Positions 9,158-17,988 are shown, counted from the first letter of the stretch. The stretch is DNA of 47,745 bases from Desulfonatronovibrio sp. (GCA_003566455.1 PXDF01000166.1:1-47745); one strand, 5' to 3'. Made by a program: numbers and translations. The notes: generated from the letters alone by a model not told the origin.

Positions 9158-9510
9158 GGAACTGCTTGCGCTTTTTCTTTTTTACTTGACCGAGTACAGA
9201 AAAAAAGCTGGCCCAAAAAGGCTTGATTTTAAAAAATTACTTGTCATATCCTTATCTTATCCCTTCCTTGACAATCTTTTCAACATCTTATAGGTCACGA
9301 AAATCTTTCACTGTTTATTTTTTCTTATGGTCCTTCTGCATATTAAATGAACTATATAAGAAGCCTTTTTACTGGAACATTTAATATGAAATCAGCAAGA
9401 GGCTCGCGCACTTTCTTAACCCCGCCAAACAAACTTTCCTGGTGTATAGAAAACCCAAATCTTACGTCAAAGAACTTCATTTATAAATCATCTTTCAGGA
9501 GGTTATCTAT
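9158..9510. other. 353 bp intergenic leader of the BCCT gene
   Basis: No open frame with coding character was seen. The stretch holds a possible sigma70 -35 TTGACA (9268-9273) with TATAGG 15 bases downstream, an 11 bp inverted repeat (9339-9349 with 9378-9388), and an AGGAGG ribosome-binding site (9497-9502). The candidate transcript would have a leader of about 200 bases, long enough for regulation. No known riboswitch class was recognised. Confidence 0.5.
9339..9388. repeat. 11 bp perfect inverted repeat upstream of the BCCT gene
   Basis: CATATTAAATG (9339-9349) is repeated in reverse complement at 9378-9388, with 28 bases between the arms. The arms could be paired operator half-sites for a dimeric regulator or the stem of an RNA hairpin. 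There is no following U-tract, so it is not an intrinsic terminator. Confidence 0.6.
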
Positions 9511-11502
9511 CTGAACACACACAAACCTGAAAAATCGTCCAGAACATGGTACAAAATCAATCCTCCGGTTTTCTTTGGATCAGCCGGTGTGACGGTTCTC
9601 TTTGTATTTTTCGCCCTGCTCAATCCTGACAGGGCTGCTGAAATCTTTGGAAGCATTCAGGGCTGGATAATCGAGACTGTAGGCTGGTTCTACATCCTTT
9701 CCGTGGCTACTTTCCTCATATTCGTGGTTTTTCTGGGTATTTCCAGACTGGGAGCCATCAAGCTGGGTCCAGACCACAGCGAGCCTGACTACACATATAT
9801 TTCCTGGTTTGCCATGCTATTTTCCGCGGGCATGGGCATCGGGCTCATGTTTTTCGGGGTTGCTGAACCGGTCATGCACTACTTGAGTCCTCCGGTGGGA
9901 GACCCTGCCACCATTGAAGCCGCCAGGGAAGCAATGAAAATCACTTTCTTCCACTGGGGGGTACACGCCTGGGCCATATACGCGGTCGTGGCCATTTCTC
10001 TGGCCTACTTTGCCTACCGGCATAACCTGCCCTTAACCATCCGTTCAGCTTTTTATCCGCTGCTTGGAGAACGCATATACGGACCCATCGGGCACACCAT
10101 AGATATTTTTGCGGTGTTCGGCACAATGTTCGGGGTGGCTACATCTTTAGGTCTTGGCGTTATGCAGGTTAATTCAGGGCTTGAATACCTTTTCGGCATT
10201 CCCAATACCGTTTTTGTCCAGATCATACTCATCGCGGCAATCACCGCTGTAGCTACTATATCGGTTGTTCTGGGACTGGACGGAGGAATCCGCAGACTTT
10301 CAGAATTGAACATGATCCTGGCAGTGTCAATATTATTTTTTGTTCTTGTGGCCGGTCCAACTGTTTTTCTGATGCAGACTTTTACCCAGAATGTCGGAAC
10401 ATATGTGGCTGACATCATATCCATGACTTTCAACCTTTACGCCTACGAACCTTCAGGCTGGCTGGGCGGATGGACCCTTTTCTACTGGGGCTGGTGGATT
10501 GCCTGGTCCCCCTTTGTGGGCATGTTCATAGCCAGGGTTTCCAGGGGCAGAACCATCAGGGAGTTTGTAATCGGCGTGCTTATGGTGCCGGTGGGGTTTA
10601 CCTTCATGTGGATGACCTTTTTCGGCAACACCGCTCTGCACATGATCTTTGTCAAAGGTGTCACCCAGCTGGGGGATGCTGTGGCAGCGGACACCACTAT
10701 GGCCCTTTTCCAGTTTTTTGAACATCTTCCCTTTTCAGCCATTGCCTCCCTTGTCGCCACTATCCTGGTTGTGACCTTCTTTGTCACTTCTTCAGACTCA
10801 GGATCGCTTGTCATTGACATGCTCACCTCAGGCGGAGAAGAAGACGCTCCGGTCTGGCAGAGAATTTTCTGGGCCTGCACAGAAGGCGTGGTAGCAGCAG
10901 TTCTCCTTCTGGCGGGTGGACTAGGCGCCCTGCAGACCGCCACCATTGCCAGTGCTCTGCCCTTTACCGTAATCATGCTTCTCATGTGCTGGGGGCTCAT
11001 CAGGGCATTGCGGATCGATGTGGTAAAAAAGACTACCCTGCGAACAGCCACCCTGATGCCGGACATGTCTCATCATGGTCCTGATGCGTGGAAAAAGCGT
11101 CTGAGAACTCTTATTCATCAGCCCAACAAGTCAGAAGTTGACCAATTCATCCAGAACACCGTAAAGTCGGCCCTTAATGAAGTTATGCAGGAACTGAAAA
11201 AAAGAAATATGGAAGCAAGAGTTCAGGATGGAGATGATGGCCGTGTCTGGCTGGAAGTACTCCACGGTGAAGAAATTGACTTTTTCTATTCTGTGCGGCC
11301 CCGGCCACATACTCCCCCAGCCTTTGTCATGCGCGACACAAAAAAAGAACGGTCAGAAAAACTCAAATTCTTCAAGGCTGAAGTCCACCTCAGTGAAGGA
11401 GGACAGGACTATGATGTGATGAACTGGACCAAAGACCAGGTCATCAGTGATGTGCTTGACCATTATGAAAAACATCTCCAGTTTCTCAATGTGGTCAGGT
11501 AA
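9511..11502 (+). CDS. BCCT family betaine/carnitine/choline transporter, probable CTG start
   Basis: A large secondary transporter of the betaine-carnitine-choline family with 12 predicted transmembrane segments. Diagnostic motifs are SAGMGIGLMFFGVAEPV, the tryptophan box GWWIAWSPFVGMFIARVS with RGRTIREFV after it, and VTFFVTSSDSGS. The GMGIG stretch lacks the Asp that proton-coupled choline members carry there, which favours Na+-coupled betaine uptake (inference). A C-terminal cytoplasmic domain of about 140 residues probably senses osmotic state. The frame contains the family N-terminus KINPPVFFGSAGVT upstream of the first GTG at 9589. The only candidate start in reach is CTG 9511, 8 bases after a perfect AGGAGG, giving 663 residues. 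Confidence 0.85.
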   Translation: MNTHKPEKSSRTWYKINPPVFFGSAGVTVLFVFFALLNPDRAAEIFGSIQGWIIETVGWFYILSVATFLIFVVFLGISRLGAIKLGPDHSEPDYTYISWFAMLFSAGMGIGLMFFGVAEPVMHYLSPPVGDPATIEAAREAMKITFFHWGVHAWAIYAVVAISLAYFAYRHNLPLTIRSAFYPLLGERIYGPIGHTIDIFAVFGTMFGVATSLGLGVMQVNSGLEYLFGIPNTVFVQIILIAAITAVATISVVLGLDGGIRRLSELNMILAVSILFFVLVAGPTVFLMQTFTQNVGTYVADIISMTFNLYAYEPSGWLGGWTLFYWGWWIAWSPFVGMFIARVSRGRTIREFVIGVLMVPVGFTFMWMTFFGNTALHMIFVKGVTQLGDAVAADTTMALFQFFEHLPFSAIASLVATILVVTFFVTSSDSGSLVIDMLTSGGEEDAPVWQRIFWACTEGVVAAVLLLAGGLGALQTATIASALPFTVIMLLMCWGLIRALRIDVVKKTTLRTATLMPDMSHHGPDAWKKRLRTLIHQPNKSEVDQFIQNTVKSALNEVMQELKKRNMEARVQDGDDGRVWLEVLHGEEIDFFYSVRPRPHTPPAFVMRDTKKERSEKLKFFKAEVHLSEGGQDYDVMNWTKDQVISDVLDHYEKHLQFLNVVR

Positions 11503-11655
11503 GTCGGTGAATCGGTGAATCAGTTAATCAGCTGGCCAGTGAATCGGTGAATCAGTAAATCGGTGAACCGGTGAATCGGTAAGTCTGTTAATCGGTGAAT
11601 CGGTGAGTCAGTTAATCAGTGGGTCAGTTAGTCAGTTAATCGGTGAATCAGTAAG
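11503..11655. repeat. Degenerate octamer array
   Basis: Immediately after the BCCT stop, about 19 imperfect copies of an 8-base unit (consensus near GAATCGGT / TAATCAGT) run in direct tandem. The units differ by transitions at fixed positions. The array contains no gene and ends shortly before rpe, which converges from the other strand. It resembles the other short-repeat arrays in this window. Confidence 0.85.
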
Positions 11656-11717
11656 ATAGAAAAGCAGTAAAGCGGGTGACCAAGAAAATCGAACTGATGA
11701 TGGTCTGGTTCGCTGAT

Positions 11718-12392
11718 TCATCGTCCGGCCGCGGCGTTTTCAAAAACCTCCAGCCTTTCCCTGTAGGGCGGATAAGCGAAAAAAGCTGACCCGGAAACAA
11801 GAATATCAGCTCCCCTTTGCACCAGTTCATAAGTATTGTCCGGAGTCACGCCTCCGTCTACCTGGATAAGGGTGTCAGCGTCCTTTTCCCTTATCATTTT
11901 TTTTAACCGGCTTACCTTGTCCATGCTGAAGGGAATAAAGCTCTGCCCTCCAAAACCGGGATTAACGCTCATGATGAGAACCATATAAAGCTGTGGAAGA
12001 ACATATTCCAGGACGTTCAGGGATGTATGGGGGTTGAGGGAAACAGCTGGCCTTATTCCCAGCCTGGCAATCTCGGAAACGGTTCGCTCCAGATGAAGGC
12101 ATGCCTCCGCGTGCACGCACAAAAGGTCTGCCCCGGCCTTTGCAAATTCATCAAGATAACGGTCAGGGTTCTCGATCATCAGGTGGACGTCAAAAAAAAG
12201 ACTGCTTCTCTTCCTGCAGGCAGAAATAACCGGTGGCCCAAAGGTGATATTGGGCACAAACGCCCCATCCATAACATCCCAATGCACCCAGGATATCCCG
12301 GCCTTTTCCAGGTCATCCAGTTCCTGTCCAAGCCTGGTGAAGTCAGAAGCCAGGAGCGATGGCGATATTATAACAGGCCTCTGATTTTCCAT
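11718..12392 (-). CDS. rpe: Ribulose-phosphate 3-epimerase
   Basis: The 224-residue TIM-barrel enzyme interconverts ribulose 5-phosphate and xylulose 5-phosphate in the pentose phosphate pathway. The signatures are complete: SPSLLASDF, HWDVMDGAFVPNITFGPP (metal-binding His and catalytic Asp), DVHLMIENP, SVNPGFGGQSFI (phosphate loop) and QVDGGV (second catalytic Asp), ending with SGSAFF. The length is standard. It is transcribed away from the Fe-S protein gene at 12596, with about 200 bp between them. Confidence 0.97.
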   Translation of the reverse strand: MENQRPVIISPSLLASDFTRLGQELDDLEKAGISWVHWDVMDGAFVPNITFGPPVISACRKRSSLFFDVHLMIENPDRYLDEFAKAGADLLCVHAEACLHLERTVSEIARLGIRPAVSLNPHTSLNVLEYVLPQLYMVLIMSVNPGFGGQSFIPFSMDKVSRLKKMIREKDADTLIQVDGGVTPDNTYELVQRGADILVSGSAFFAYPPYRERLEVFENAAAGR

Positions 12393-12595
12393 TATGTTCT
12401 CCAGTATGATCAGCGTTTAGCTGGTTGGAATGCATGAGTCAGGTTGACTTAAAAGTCTGAAAGGATCATTTACCTCTGGATCTGATGCTGTTATGCAAAT
12501 AAATGTTTATTACTATTGTTTAAGAAAACATTCAAGTTTGGGAAAGTTCCTTTTGATTTCTTCAGCTAACGTCGAAAAACTGGTAATTATCAGTC

Positions 12596-13726
12596 ATGCC
12601 TGAAAACTATTCTTTAAAAAAAGAGTGCGTCCTTTGCGGACGTTGTCTGGAAGTCTGCCCCATATTCAGAGTGACGGACAAAGAGGAGTTAAGCCCAAGG
12701 GGCAAAGGTTTTCTCCTGGGTCATTACCTGGAGCAAGGCATAAAGTTAAAAAGCGCCATTGACCTGGCAGGATTTTGCGTGGGCTGTAACAGGTGTTTTA
12801 AAACATGTCCTCAAAAAATCAATCTGCCTCTGGAAATTGCCAGGCTCAAATCCCTCCATCCTGACTGGAAATCCTGGATATGGTCAAGGATAGTCAAGTC
12901 GGGCACCGGTCTTTTGCCGGCCATAAAAAGCGGCAAGGCCATTATACCCGGAACAGCTCCGGTCTTAAAACAGGTTCTGCTCAATAAGCCCAGACTTCAG
13001 CCTCTGTTAAAAGCCATGCGAAAAAAACAGTTAAAAAAACACCGGGCAGTTGTATTCCCCGGATGTGTGGGACAACATTTTCGTCCGGAACTTGAAAAAA
13101 CAGCTTTCCAGCTATTGAACCTGCTTGGATATGAAGCACTTGAAACTCCGGACTGGCAATGCTGCGGTTATCCTCTTGGTTCAGCGGGTCTTTTGGAACA
13201 GGAAAAAAAAGATACAATGAAAAACCTTGACCTGTGGCTGCAAATGGACAAACCCATGATTTTTGTTTTTTGCGCCACATGTGAGGAAGGGCTGCGAAAT
13301 CCTTTTGGCGAATATCAAAGTCATTATCCATGGAAACTTTTCAGGCAAAGCGTGCATCCTTTAATTGAACAGCTTGCCTTTCTTGAATTTGAACCTGCAG
13401 CCATTCATGAAAAAAGAAAAATAGTCTGGCATCAGCCATGCCATGGATCAGTCGACTCAGGACTTATTTTTCAAAACATCCTCAATAGCCTTAACCGCGA
13501 ACTAACCATACTTAATAACAATTGCTGCGGAATGGGAGGCTCATTCGCTATTCAGAATCCCAAACTGAGCTCCAGTATTGCTGAAGAATTTTGGAAGGGC
13601 ATCCCTCAAACAAAAAGCACCGTGATCCTTACCGGCTGCAGCGGCTGTGTTCTCCAGCTTGAAGCCACCAAACCGGACTTTGCCCGGGTCGCTCACTGGC
13701 TGGAATTTATCAGCACTGGCGATTAG
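12596..13726 (+). CDS. Glycolate/lactate oxidase-type iron-sulfur protein
   Basis: The 376-residue cytoplasmic protein has two 4Fe-4S ferredoxin motifs (ECVLCGRCLEVCP and FCVGCNRCFKTCP) near the N-terminus. Two CCG domains follow: GCVGQHFRP with QCCGYPLG, and HQPCHGS with NNCCGMGG, then a final TGCSGC. This is the layout of GlcF, LutA and related heterodisulfide-reductase-like electron-transfer subunits that pass electrons from a flavin 2-hydroxyacid dehydrogenase. No FAD-binding partner gene is adjacent, so the substrate cannot be named. It may instead serve an oxidase encoded elsewhere. Confidence 0.85.
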   Translation: MPENYSLKKECVLCGRCLEVCPIFRVTDKEELSPRGKGFLLGHYLEQGIKLKSAIDLAGFCVGCNRCFKTCPQKINLPLEIARLKSLHPDWKSWIWSRIVKSGTGLLPAIKSGKAIIPGTAPVLKQVLLNKPRLQPLLKAMRKKQLKKHRAVVFPGCVGQHFRPELEKTAFQLLNLLGYEALETPDWQCCGYPLGSAGLLEQEKKDTMKNLDLWLQMDKPMIFVFCATCEEGLRNPFGEYQSHYPWKLFRQSVHPLIEQLAFLEFEPAAIHEKRKIVWHQPCHGSVDSGLIFQNILNSLNRELTILNNNCCGMGGSFAIQNPKLSSSIAEEFWKGIPQTKSTVILTGCSGCVLQLEATKPDFARVAHWLEFISTGD

Positions 13727-13804
13727 GGGGCTGATATAATCCTCAAAAATTACTTTTCATAAAAAACTGACTGTCTGAGAGTATTTTCAATTCTCTACTT
13801 TAAT

Positions 13805-13833
13805 TTGACTATATCAGAATAACGGTATAATAT
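13805..13833 (+). promoter_or_regulatory. Candidate sigma70 promoter for coaX-eno-folD
   Basis: TTGACT at 13805-13810 is followed after 17 bases by TAATAT (13828-13833), overlapping a perfect TATAAT at 13826. The start site would fall near 13840. This makes the TTG at 13844 an unlikely translation start and supports ATG 13898 for coaX. Confidence 0.5.
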
Positions 13834-13897
13834 AAATACCCTTTTGCAAATCAATAATCATGCAGATAATAATTACTTCTGCCATCAGGTAATTCCA

Positions 13898-14701
13898 ATG
13901 TCATGGATTCTCTTGCTGGACGCCGGCAATACAAATATAAAGCTCAGTCTTGCCAATGAAAAGGGGCTGAAGTCCCTACTCAATCTTCCCACAGATATCA
14001 GAGAAACATCAGACTCTCTTGGACTGAAGATTTATGATTATTTCAGACTGGAAAATATTGCTCCAAATCATGTCAAAGCTTGGGTAGTCTCATCGGTTGT
14101 CCCTTTTCTGGATGGAATTTTAGGCAGTGCCGCCCAGAGATTCTGCGGTTGCCGCTGTTATTTTGTGCCCGGAGATATTGATTTGCCCATCAACAACAAG
14201 TATAAGCGTCCCATGGAAGTTGGCTCTGATCGTCTGGTCACAGCTTTCGCAGCCAGACGTCTTTATCCTGCCAGAGCCATCATAGTCATAGACTTTGGCA
14301 CGGCCACTACTTTAGATTGCATTGTGGATAATGATTATCTTGGAGGGCTGATTTGTCCTGGCATCAATTCTTCCATAAAGGCTCTGAGTACTCAGACAGC
14401 CAAATTGCCGCAATTTTCCCTTGAATATGCGGCTCAAGAACTGGAAATAGGTCGAAGTACCGCGCAAAGTCTAAGTCAGGGTACTCTTTTTGGATTCGCG
14501 GAAATGGTTGAAGGGCTGGTCAAAAGACTAAAGCAAAAAATGCCTGGGGATGTTGTTGTGGTTGGGACCGGGGGAACAGCTGAAAAAATCAAGCCTTTAT
14601 GCCCGTCCATGAACGAGGTCCAGCCATGCCTGGTTTTGAACGGATTGAGAATATTATGCATGGATAACAAATTGATAGAACCGGATCAGATAATCCTTTA
14701 A
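13898..14701 (+). CDS. coaX: Type III pantothenate kinase
   Basis: The 267-residue enzyme catalyses the first step of coenzyme A synthesis, phosphorylation of pantothenate. It belongs to the CoaX class of the acetate/sugar kinase superfamily: phosphate-1 motif LLDAGNTNIKLS at the N-terminus, VGSDRLVTAFAAR, IVIDFGTATTLDCI (phosphate-2) and VVVGTGGTAEKI (adenosine motif). ATG 13898 is chosen because the conserved DAGNT motif should lie within about 10 residues of the start. It precedes eno by 15 bp. Confidence 0.93.
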   Translation: MSWILLLDAGNTNIKLSLANEKGLKSLLNLPTDIRETSDSLGLKIYDYFRLENIAPNHVKAWVVSSVVPFLDGILGSAAQRFCGCRCYFVPGDIDLPINNKYKRPMEVGSDRLVTAFAARRLYPARAIIVIDFGTATTLDCIVDNDYLGGLICPGINSSIKALSTQTAKLPQFSLEYAAQELEIGRSTAQSLSQGTLFGFAEMVEGLVKRLKQKMPGDVVVVGTGGTAEKIKPLCPSMNEVQPCLVLNGLRILCMDNKLIEPDQIIL

Positions 14702-14716
14702 CAACAGGAGAATATA

Positions 14717-16006
14717 ATGAGTATAATTTCTGATATCATGGCAAGACAGATACTTGATTCCAGAGGAAACCCAACCATCGAGGTGGAGATTGTTCTTGAA
14801 TCTGGATTAAGTGGTCGGGCGTCGGTTCCGTCAGGGGCATCAACAGGAACAAGGGAAGCCCTGGAGTTAAGGGATGGAGAAAAAGATTACGGCGGAAAAG
14901 GGGTTACCAAAGCCATCAATAATGTCCTTGAGGATATTGCCAATGAAGTGATCGGTATGGACGCCCTGCGCCAGGTTGAGATTGATGAATTCATGATTGA
15001 CCTTGACGGAACCGATAATAAATCAAAGCTTGGGGCCAACGCTATGCTGGGCGTGTCAATGGCCGTGGCCAGAGCTGCGTCCAGATATACCGGCCTTCCC
15101 CTTTATCAGTATATTGGAGGCGTCAACGCCAAGATCCTGCCAGTGCCCCAGATGAACATAATCAACGGAGGGGCTCACGCTCAAAACAACCTGGACATCC
15201 AGGAATTCATGATCATGCCTCTCGGCGCCAACACTTTTGCAGATGCCCTGCGCATGGGAGCTGAAACATTCCATGCCCTCAAAGCCATACTCAACAAAGA
15301 CGGCCTTTCCACTGCTGTAGGCGATGAAGGAGGTTTTGCGCCCAGCCTTAAAAGTCATGTTCAGGCCATTGACTACATCATCAAAGCCATTGAAGAAGCA
15401 GGGTATCAGCCTGGTTCAGAAATCGCCCTGGCCATTGATGCCGCTGCCTCTGAATTTTATAAGGACGGAAAATACCATTTTAAGGGTGAAAACATTGTAC
15501 TCAGCGTTGACGAGATTATTGAATATTATCGGGATCTGGCAGCCAGATTCCCCCTTATCTCCATTGAGGACGGCCTTGCTGAAGGCGATTGGGAAGGATG
15601 GCGCAAGCTCACATCCCTGTGTGACGACAGCCTGCAGATAGTTGGCGACGATATCTTTGTGACTAATCCTGGAATTCTGGCCGAGGGAATTTCCACTGGG
15701 GTAGCCAATTCCATACTCATAAAATTAAATCAGATTGGCACCCTGACTGAAACCCTGGACACAATTGAAATGGCCAAGTCAGCCGCCTATTCCACAGTCA
15801 TCTCTCACCGATCTGGTGAAACCGAAGACTCATTTATCGCCGATCTGGCTGTTGGCATTAATGCAGGTCAGATCAAAACCGGCTCTTTGTGCCGCAGCGA
15901 TCGCCTGGCTAAATACAATCAGCTTCTGCGCATAGAAGAAGAGCTTGAAGACCAGGCCATATATTTTGGCCCGGCCATTTCCATGCAGTGGTTTGGACAA
16001 GATTAG
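14717..16006 (+). CDS. eno: Enolase
   Basis: The 429-residue enolase converts 2-phosphoglycerate to phosphoenolpyruvate. All landmarks are present: [112 protein letters not shown] and [18 protein letters not shown]. The length is standard. A CAGGAG ribosome-binding site precedes the ATG. It lies between coaX and folD in the same direction, with folD starting 2 bases after its stop. Confidence 0.98.
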   Translation: MSIISDIMARQILDSRGNPTIEVEIVLESGLSGRASVPSGASTGTREALELRDGEKDYGGKGVTKAINNVLEDIANEVIGMDALRQVEIDEFMIDLDGTDNKSKLGANAMLGVSMAVARAASRYTGLPLYQYIGGVNAKILPVPQMNIINGGAHAQNNLDIQEFMIMPLGANTFADALRMGAETFHALKAILNKDGLSTAVGDEGGFAPSLKSHVQAIDYIIKAIEEAGYQPGSEIALAIDAAASEFYKDGKYHFKGENIVLSVDEIIEYYRDLAARFPLISIEDGLAEGDWEGWRKLTSLCDDSLQIVGDDIFVTNPGILAEGISTGVANSILIKLNQIGTLTETLDTIEMAKSAAYSTVISHRSGETEDSFIADLAVGINAGQIKTGSLCRSDRLAKYNQLLRIEEELEDQAIYFGPAISMQWFGQD

Positions 16007-16008
16007 CC

Positions 16009-16863
16009 ATGCTGATTCTGGACGGAAAGACAGCAGCCTCATCAATCAGATCCAGGCTCAAACAGGAAATCACGAATTTCCTTCCTGTTGCCGGAAGGCC
16101 CCCTGGACTTGCCGTAATCCTGGTTGGAGATGATCCAGCCTCAGCTGTTTATGTTCGCAATAAAGAAAAGAGCTGCTTGGAAGTGGGAATCATTTCCCAG
16201 GGACAAAGGCTGTCCGGAAAGACATCCATGAATGAACTGGAAGGCCTTATCAGTAACTTGAATTCTGATGAAAAAATTGACGGAATTCTGCTCCAGCTGC
16301 CATTGCCTCAGCATCTTGATTCTCAGCAATGCCTGGAGTGGATAAACCCGGGGAAGGATGTGGACGGCTTCCATCCACAAAGCGTTGGCAAACTCACCCT
16401 GGGCCTGCCCGGATTCCGCTCCTGCACCCCGGCTGGCATTATGGCTCTATTAAGATATTACAGACTGGAGGTTTCCGGAAAAGACTGCGTCATCATCGGC
16501 AGAAGCAATATTGTTGGCAAACCACTGGCCCTCATGCTTCTGGCCGAAAACGCAACTGTTACTGTATGTCATTCCAGAACATCTGATCTCAAGGCTCATG
16601 TCCAAAGGGCTGATTTTGTATTCGCCGCTGTGGGCCGGCCGGGATTTATCACAGCTGATATGGTGAAACCTGGAGCCGTGGTCGTTGACGTGGGTATAAA
16701 CAGAACTGAGCATGGCCTCGTTGGAGATTGTGACTATCAAGGCATCAGGGAAAAGGCCCTGGCTGTAACCCCTGTGCCCGGAGGAGTCGGACCCATGACC
16801 ATTGCCATGCTTCTGGAAAATACTGTTGCTTCCTGGAAAAACTCAGTTCAAAGCCCGGGATGA
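16009..16863 (+). CDS. folD: Bifunctional methylenetetrahydrofolate dehydrogenase / cyclohydrolase
   Basis: The 284-residue FolD interconverts methylene-, methenyl- and formyl-tetrahydrofolate. Visible motifs are ILVGDDPASAVYVRNKEKSC (substrate site with the catalytic Lys), GILLQLPLPQHL, DVDGFHP, VIIGRSNIVGKPLA (nucleotide binding) and TPVPGGVGPMTIAMLLENT. ATG 16009, two bases after the eno stop, is chosen. The longer frame to 15988 lies inside eno and is not needed. In anaerobes the enzyme often also serves C1 metabolism. It is probably the last gene of this transcript. Confidence 0.96.
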   Translation: MLILDGKTAASSIRSRLKQEITNFLPVAGRPPGLAVILVGDDPASAVYVRNKEKSCLEVGIISQGQRLSGKTSMNELEGLISNLNSDEKIDGILLQLPLPQHLDSQQCLEWINPGKDVDGFHPQSVGKLTLGLPGFRSCTPAGIMALLRYYRLEVSGKDCVIIGRSNIVGKPLALMLLAENATVTVCHSRTSDLKAHVQRADFVFAAVGRPGFITADMVKPGAVVVDVGINRTEHGLVGDCDYQGIREKALAVTPVPGGVGPMTIAMLLENTVASWKNSVQSPG

Positions 16864-16941
16864 TGATCTCTGTAATCTCATCTGGATCTTTTTTCTGGTC
16901 AGCCATAACTTAACGGGTAAGGGGGAAATATTAATGCGGCC

Positions 16942-16972
16942 TTATCCAAAACCGTTACCCGGTTTTGGATAA
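16942..16972. terminator. 13 bp perfect hairpin between convergent genes
   Basis: TTATCCAAAACCG (16942-16954) pairs perfectly with 16960-16972 around the 5-base loop TTACC. It sits between the convergent folD and amrB genes, as a bidirectional terminator would. There is no clear U-tract on either side, so the role is uncertain. Confidence 0.5.
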
Positions 16973-17037
16973 TTAACAGCTCCGTGTCTTTACCTTTGTG
17001 ATCTTGGCGCCTGGCCTGGAAACCCTTCTCTCTGACT

Positions 17038-17838
17038 TCAGCTGATCAGGATCCCTGCATAGCCTACAACCTTTGAATAATCATTATTGACTTCTCCAGA
17101 AGTTGAATACGCGACTAATCGGGCATTTTTTGCGCCAAGTTCCCTGGCGCAGGCCAGACCGAGAACCATGGGCAAAACACCGCACATGGAAATTCTATTG
17201 ACCATGACCTCTGTGTAAAGCCCTTTTGGATCCATGGCCATAACCTGGTCAATGGCCATCTTATCTGCCTTTCTGGCCTGATCTTGCGATATATAATGAC
17301 TCATATCAGTACTCACCACCAGGGATACGTCAGCTTTCATGTTTTTCAGAACACGGCCCAGATTCTTTCCGTATTCAATCAGGAAATCCAGGTCAGACTC
17401 AGCAACAGCCACCGGAACCATTGAAAAATCATTCAGGGCCTCCTCCAGAAACGGCAGAATAACCTCAAGGGAGTGTTCATATAAATGGGCCTCATAATCA
17501 GATGAGAAGCCTGGAAGCTGCAGCAATGTATCTGCCAGTTCGGAATCAATGGGTACTTCCATGCCTGGCAACATCCAGTTTCCCCGGCTCCATACGGCAA
17601 CTTTCTGTCCCCTTCCGGTATGATTTGGGCCCAGGAGAATAATTCTTCTGGACAAATTGGCCTGAGCTATTGTTTTTCCGGCTACTTCTCCTGAAAAAAC
17701 ATAGCCGGCATGGGGTGCCATAGCCAGAATAGTCCTTTCTCTGGCTGGTTTGCCCTGCATATACTCAACTACCTGCGCCCGCAAGGCGCGGTCGGTTCCA
17801 GGATAGAACTGTCCCGCGACCACTGGTTGTCTGTCCAT
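17038..17838 (-). CDS. amrB: AmmeMemoRadiSam system protein B (MEMO1 family)
   Basis: The 266-residue protein has the MEMO family pattern: RQPVVAGQFYPG at the start, APHAGYVFSG, ILLGPNHTG, YEHSLEVILPFLE, STDMSHY and the C-terminal CGVLPM. The His and Cys residues match the metal-binding-like pocket related to LigB-type dioxygenases. In bacteria the gene usually accompanies AmmeMemoRadiSam A and a radical SAM protein, but neither is seen nearby. The function is not established. A GGAGAAG ribosome-binding site precedes the ATG. Confidence 0.9.
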   Translation of the reverse strand: MDRQPVVAGQFYPGTDRALRAQVVEYMQGKPARERTILAMAPHAGYVFSGEVAGKTIAQANLSRRIILLGPNHTGRGQKVAVWSRGNWMLPGMEVPIDSELADTLLQLPGFSSDYEAHLYEHSLEVILPFLEEALNDFSMVPVAVAESDLDFLIEYGKNLGRVLKNMKADVSLVVSTDMSHYISQDQARKADKMAIDQVMAMDPKGLYTEVMVNRISMCGVLPMVLGLACARELGAKNARLVAYSTSGEVNNDYSKVVGYAGILIS

Positions 17839-17859
17839 ATCTTCTCCCCCAGGATATTT

Positions 17860-17988
17860 CTGACCTCTTCCCTCTGACTGCTGACCTCTGATATCTGATG
17901 TCTGATCTCTGACTACTGACCTCTGATATCTGATGTCTGATCTCTGACTACTGACCTCTTCCCTCTGACTGCTGACCTCTGACTTCTG
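17860..17988. repeat. Short-repeat array with two perfect 35 bp copies
   Basis: Two perfect tandem copies of a 35 bp unit (17881-17915 and 17916-17950) are flanked on both sides by a 21 bp unit (17860-17880 and 17951-17971), followed by a partial copy. This gives an A-B-B-A layout. Each unit is itself built of 7-8 bp words of the form CTGATNTC / CTGACNTC. The array separates amrB from the secreted-protein gene and encodes the C-terminal residues of the latter. Confidence 0.9.

Noticed and set aside
9201-9220. Sigma54-type promoter (TGGC...GC) before the BCCT gene
   Set aside because: The spacing between the GG and GC elements is off by one and the flanking consensus is poor.
10482-11066. Long minus-strand open frame (194 codons) inside the BCCT gene
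   Set aside because: It is antisense to conserved transmembrane coding sequence, has a low-complexity Ser/Thr/Arg-rich product and no ribosome-binding site.
11503-11655. CRISPR array
   Set aside because: Units are 8 bases long and contiguous, without spacers of constant length, and no cas genes are present.
17860-17988. Iteron-type replication origin
   Set aside because: The repeats are low-complexity words. No Rep or DnaA gene is nearby, and similar arrays occur elsewhere.
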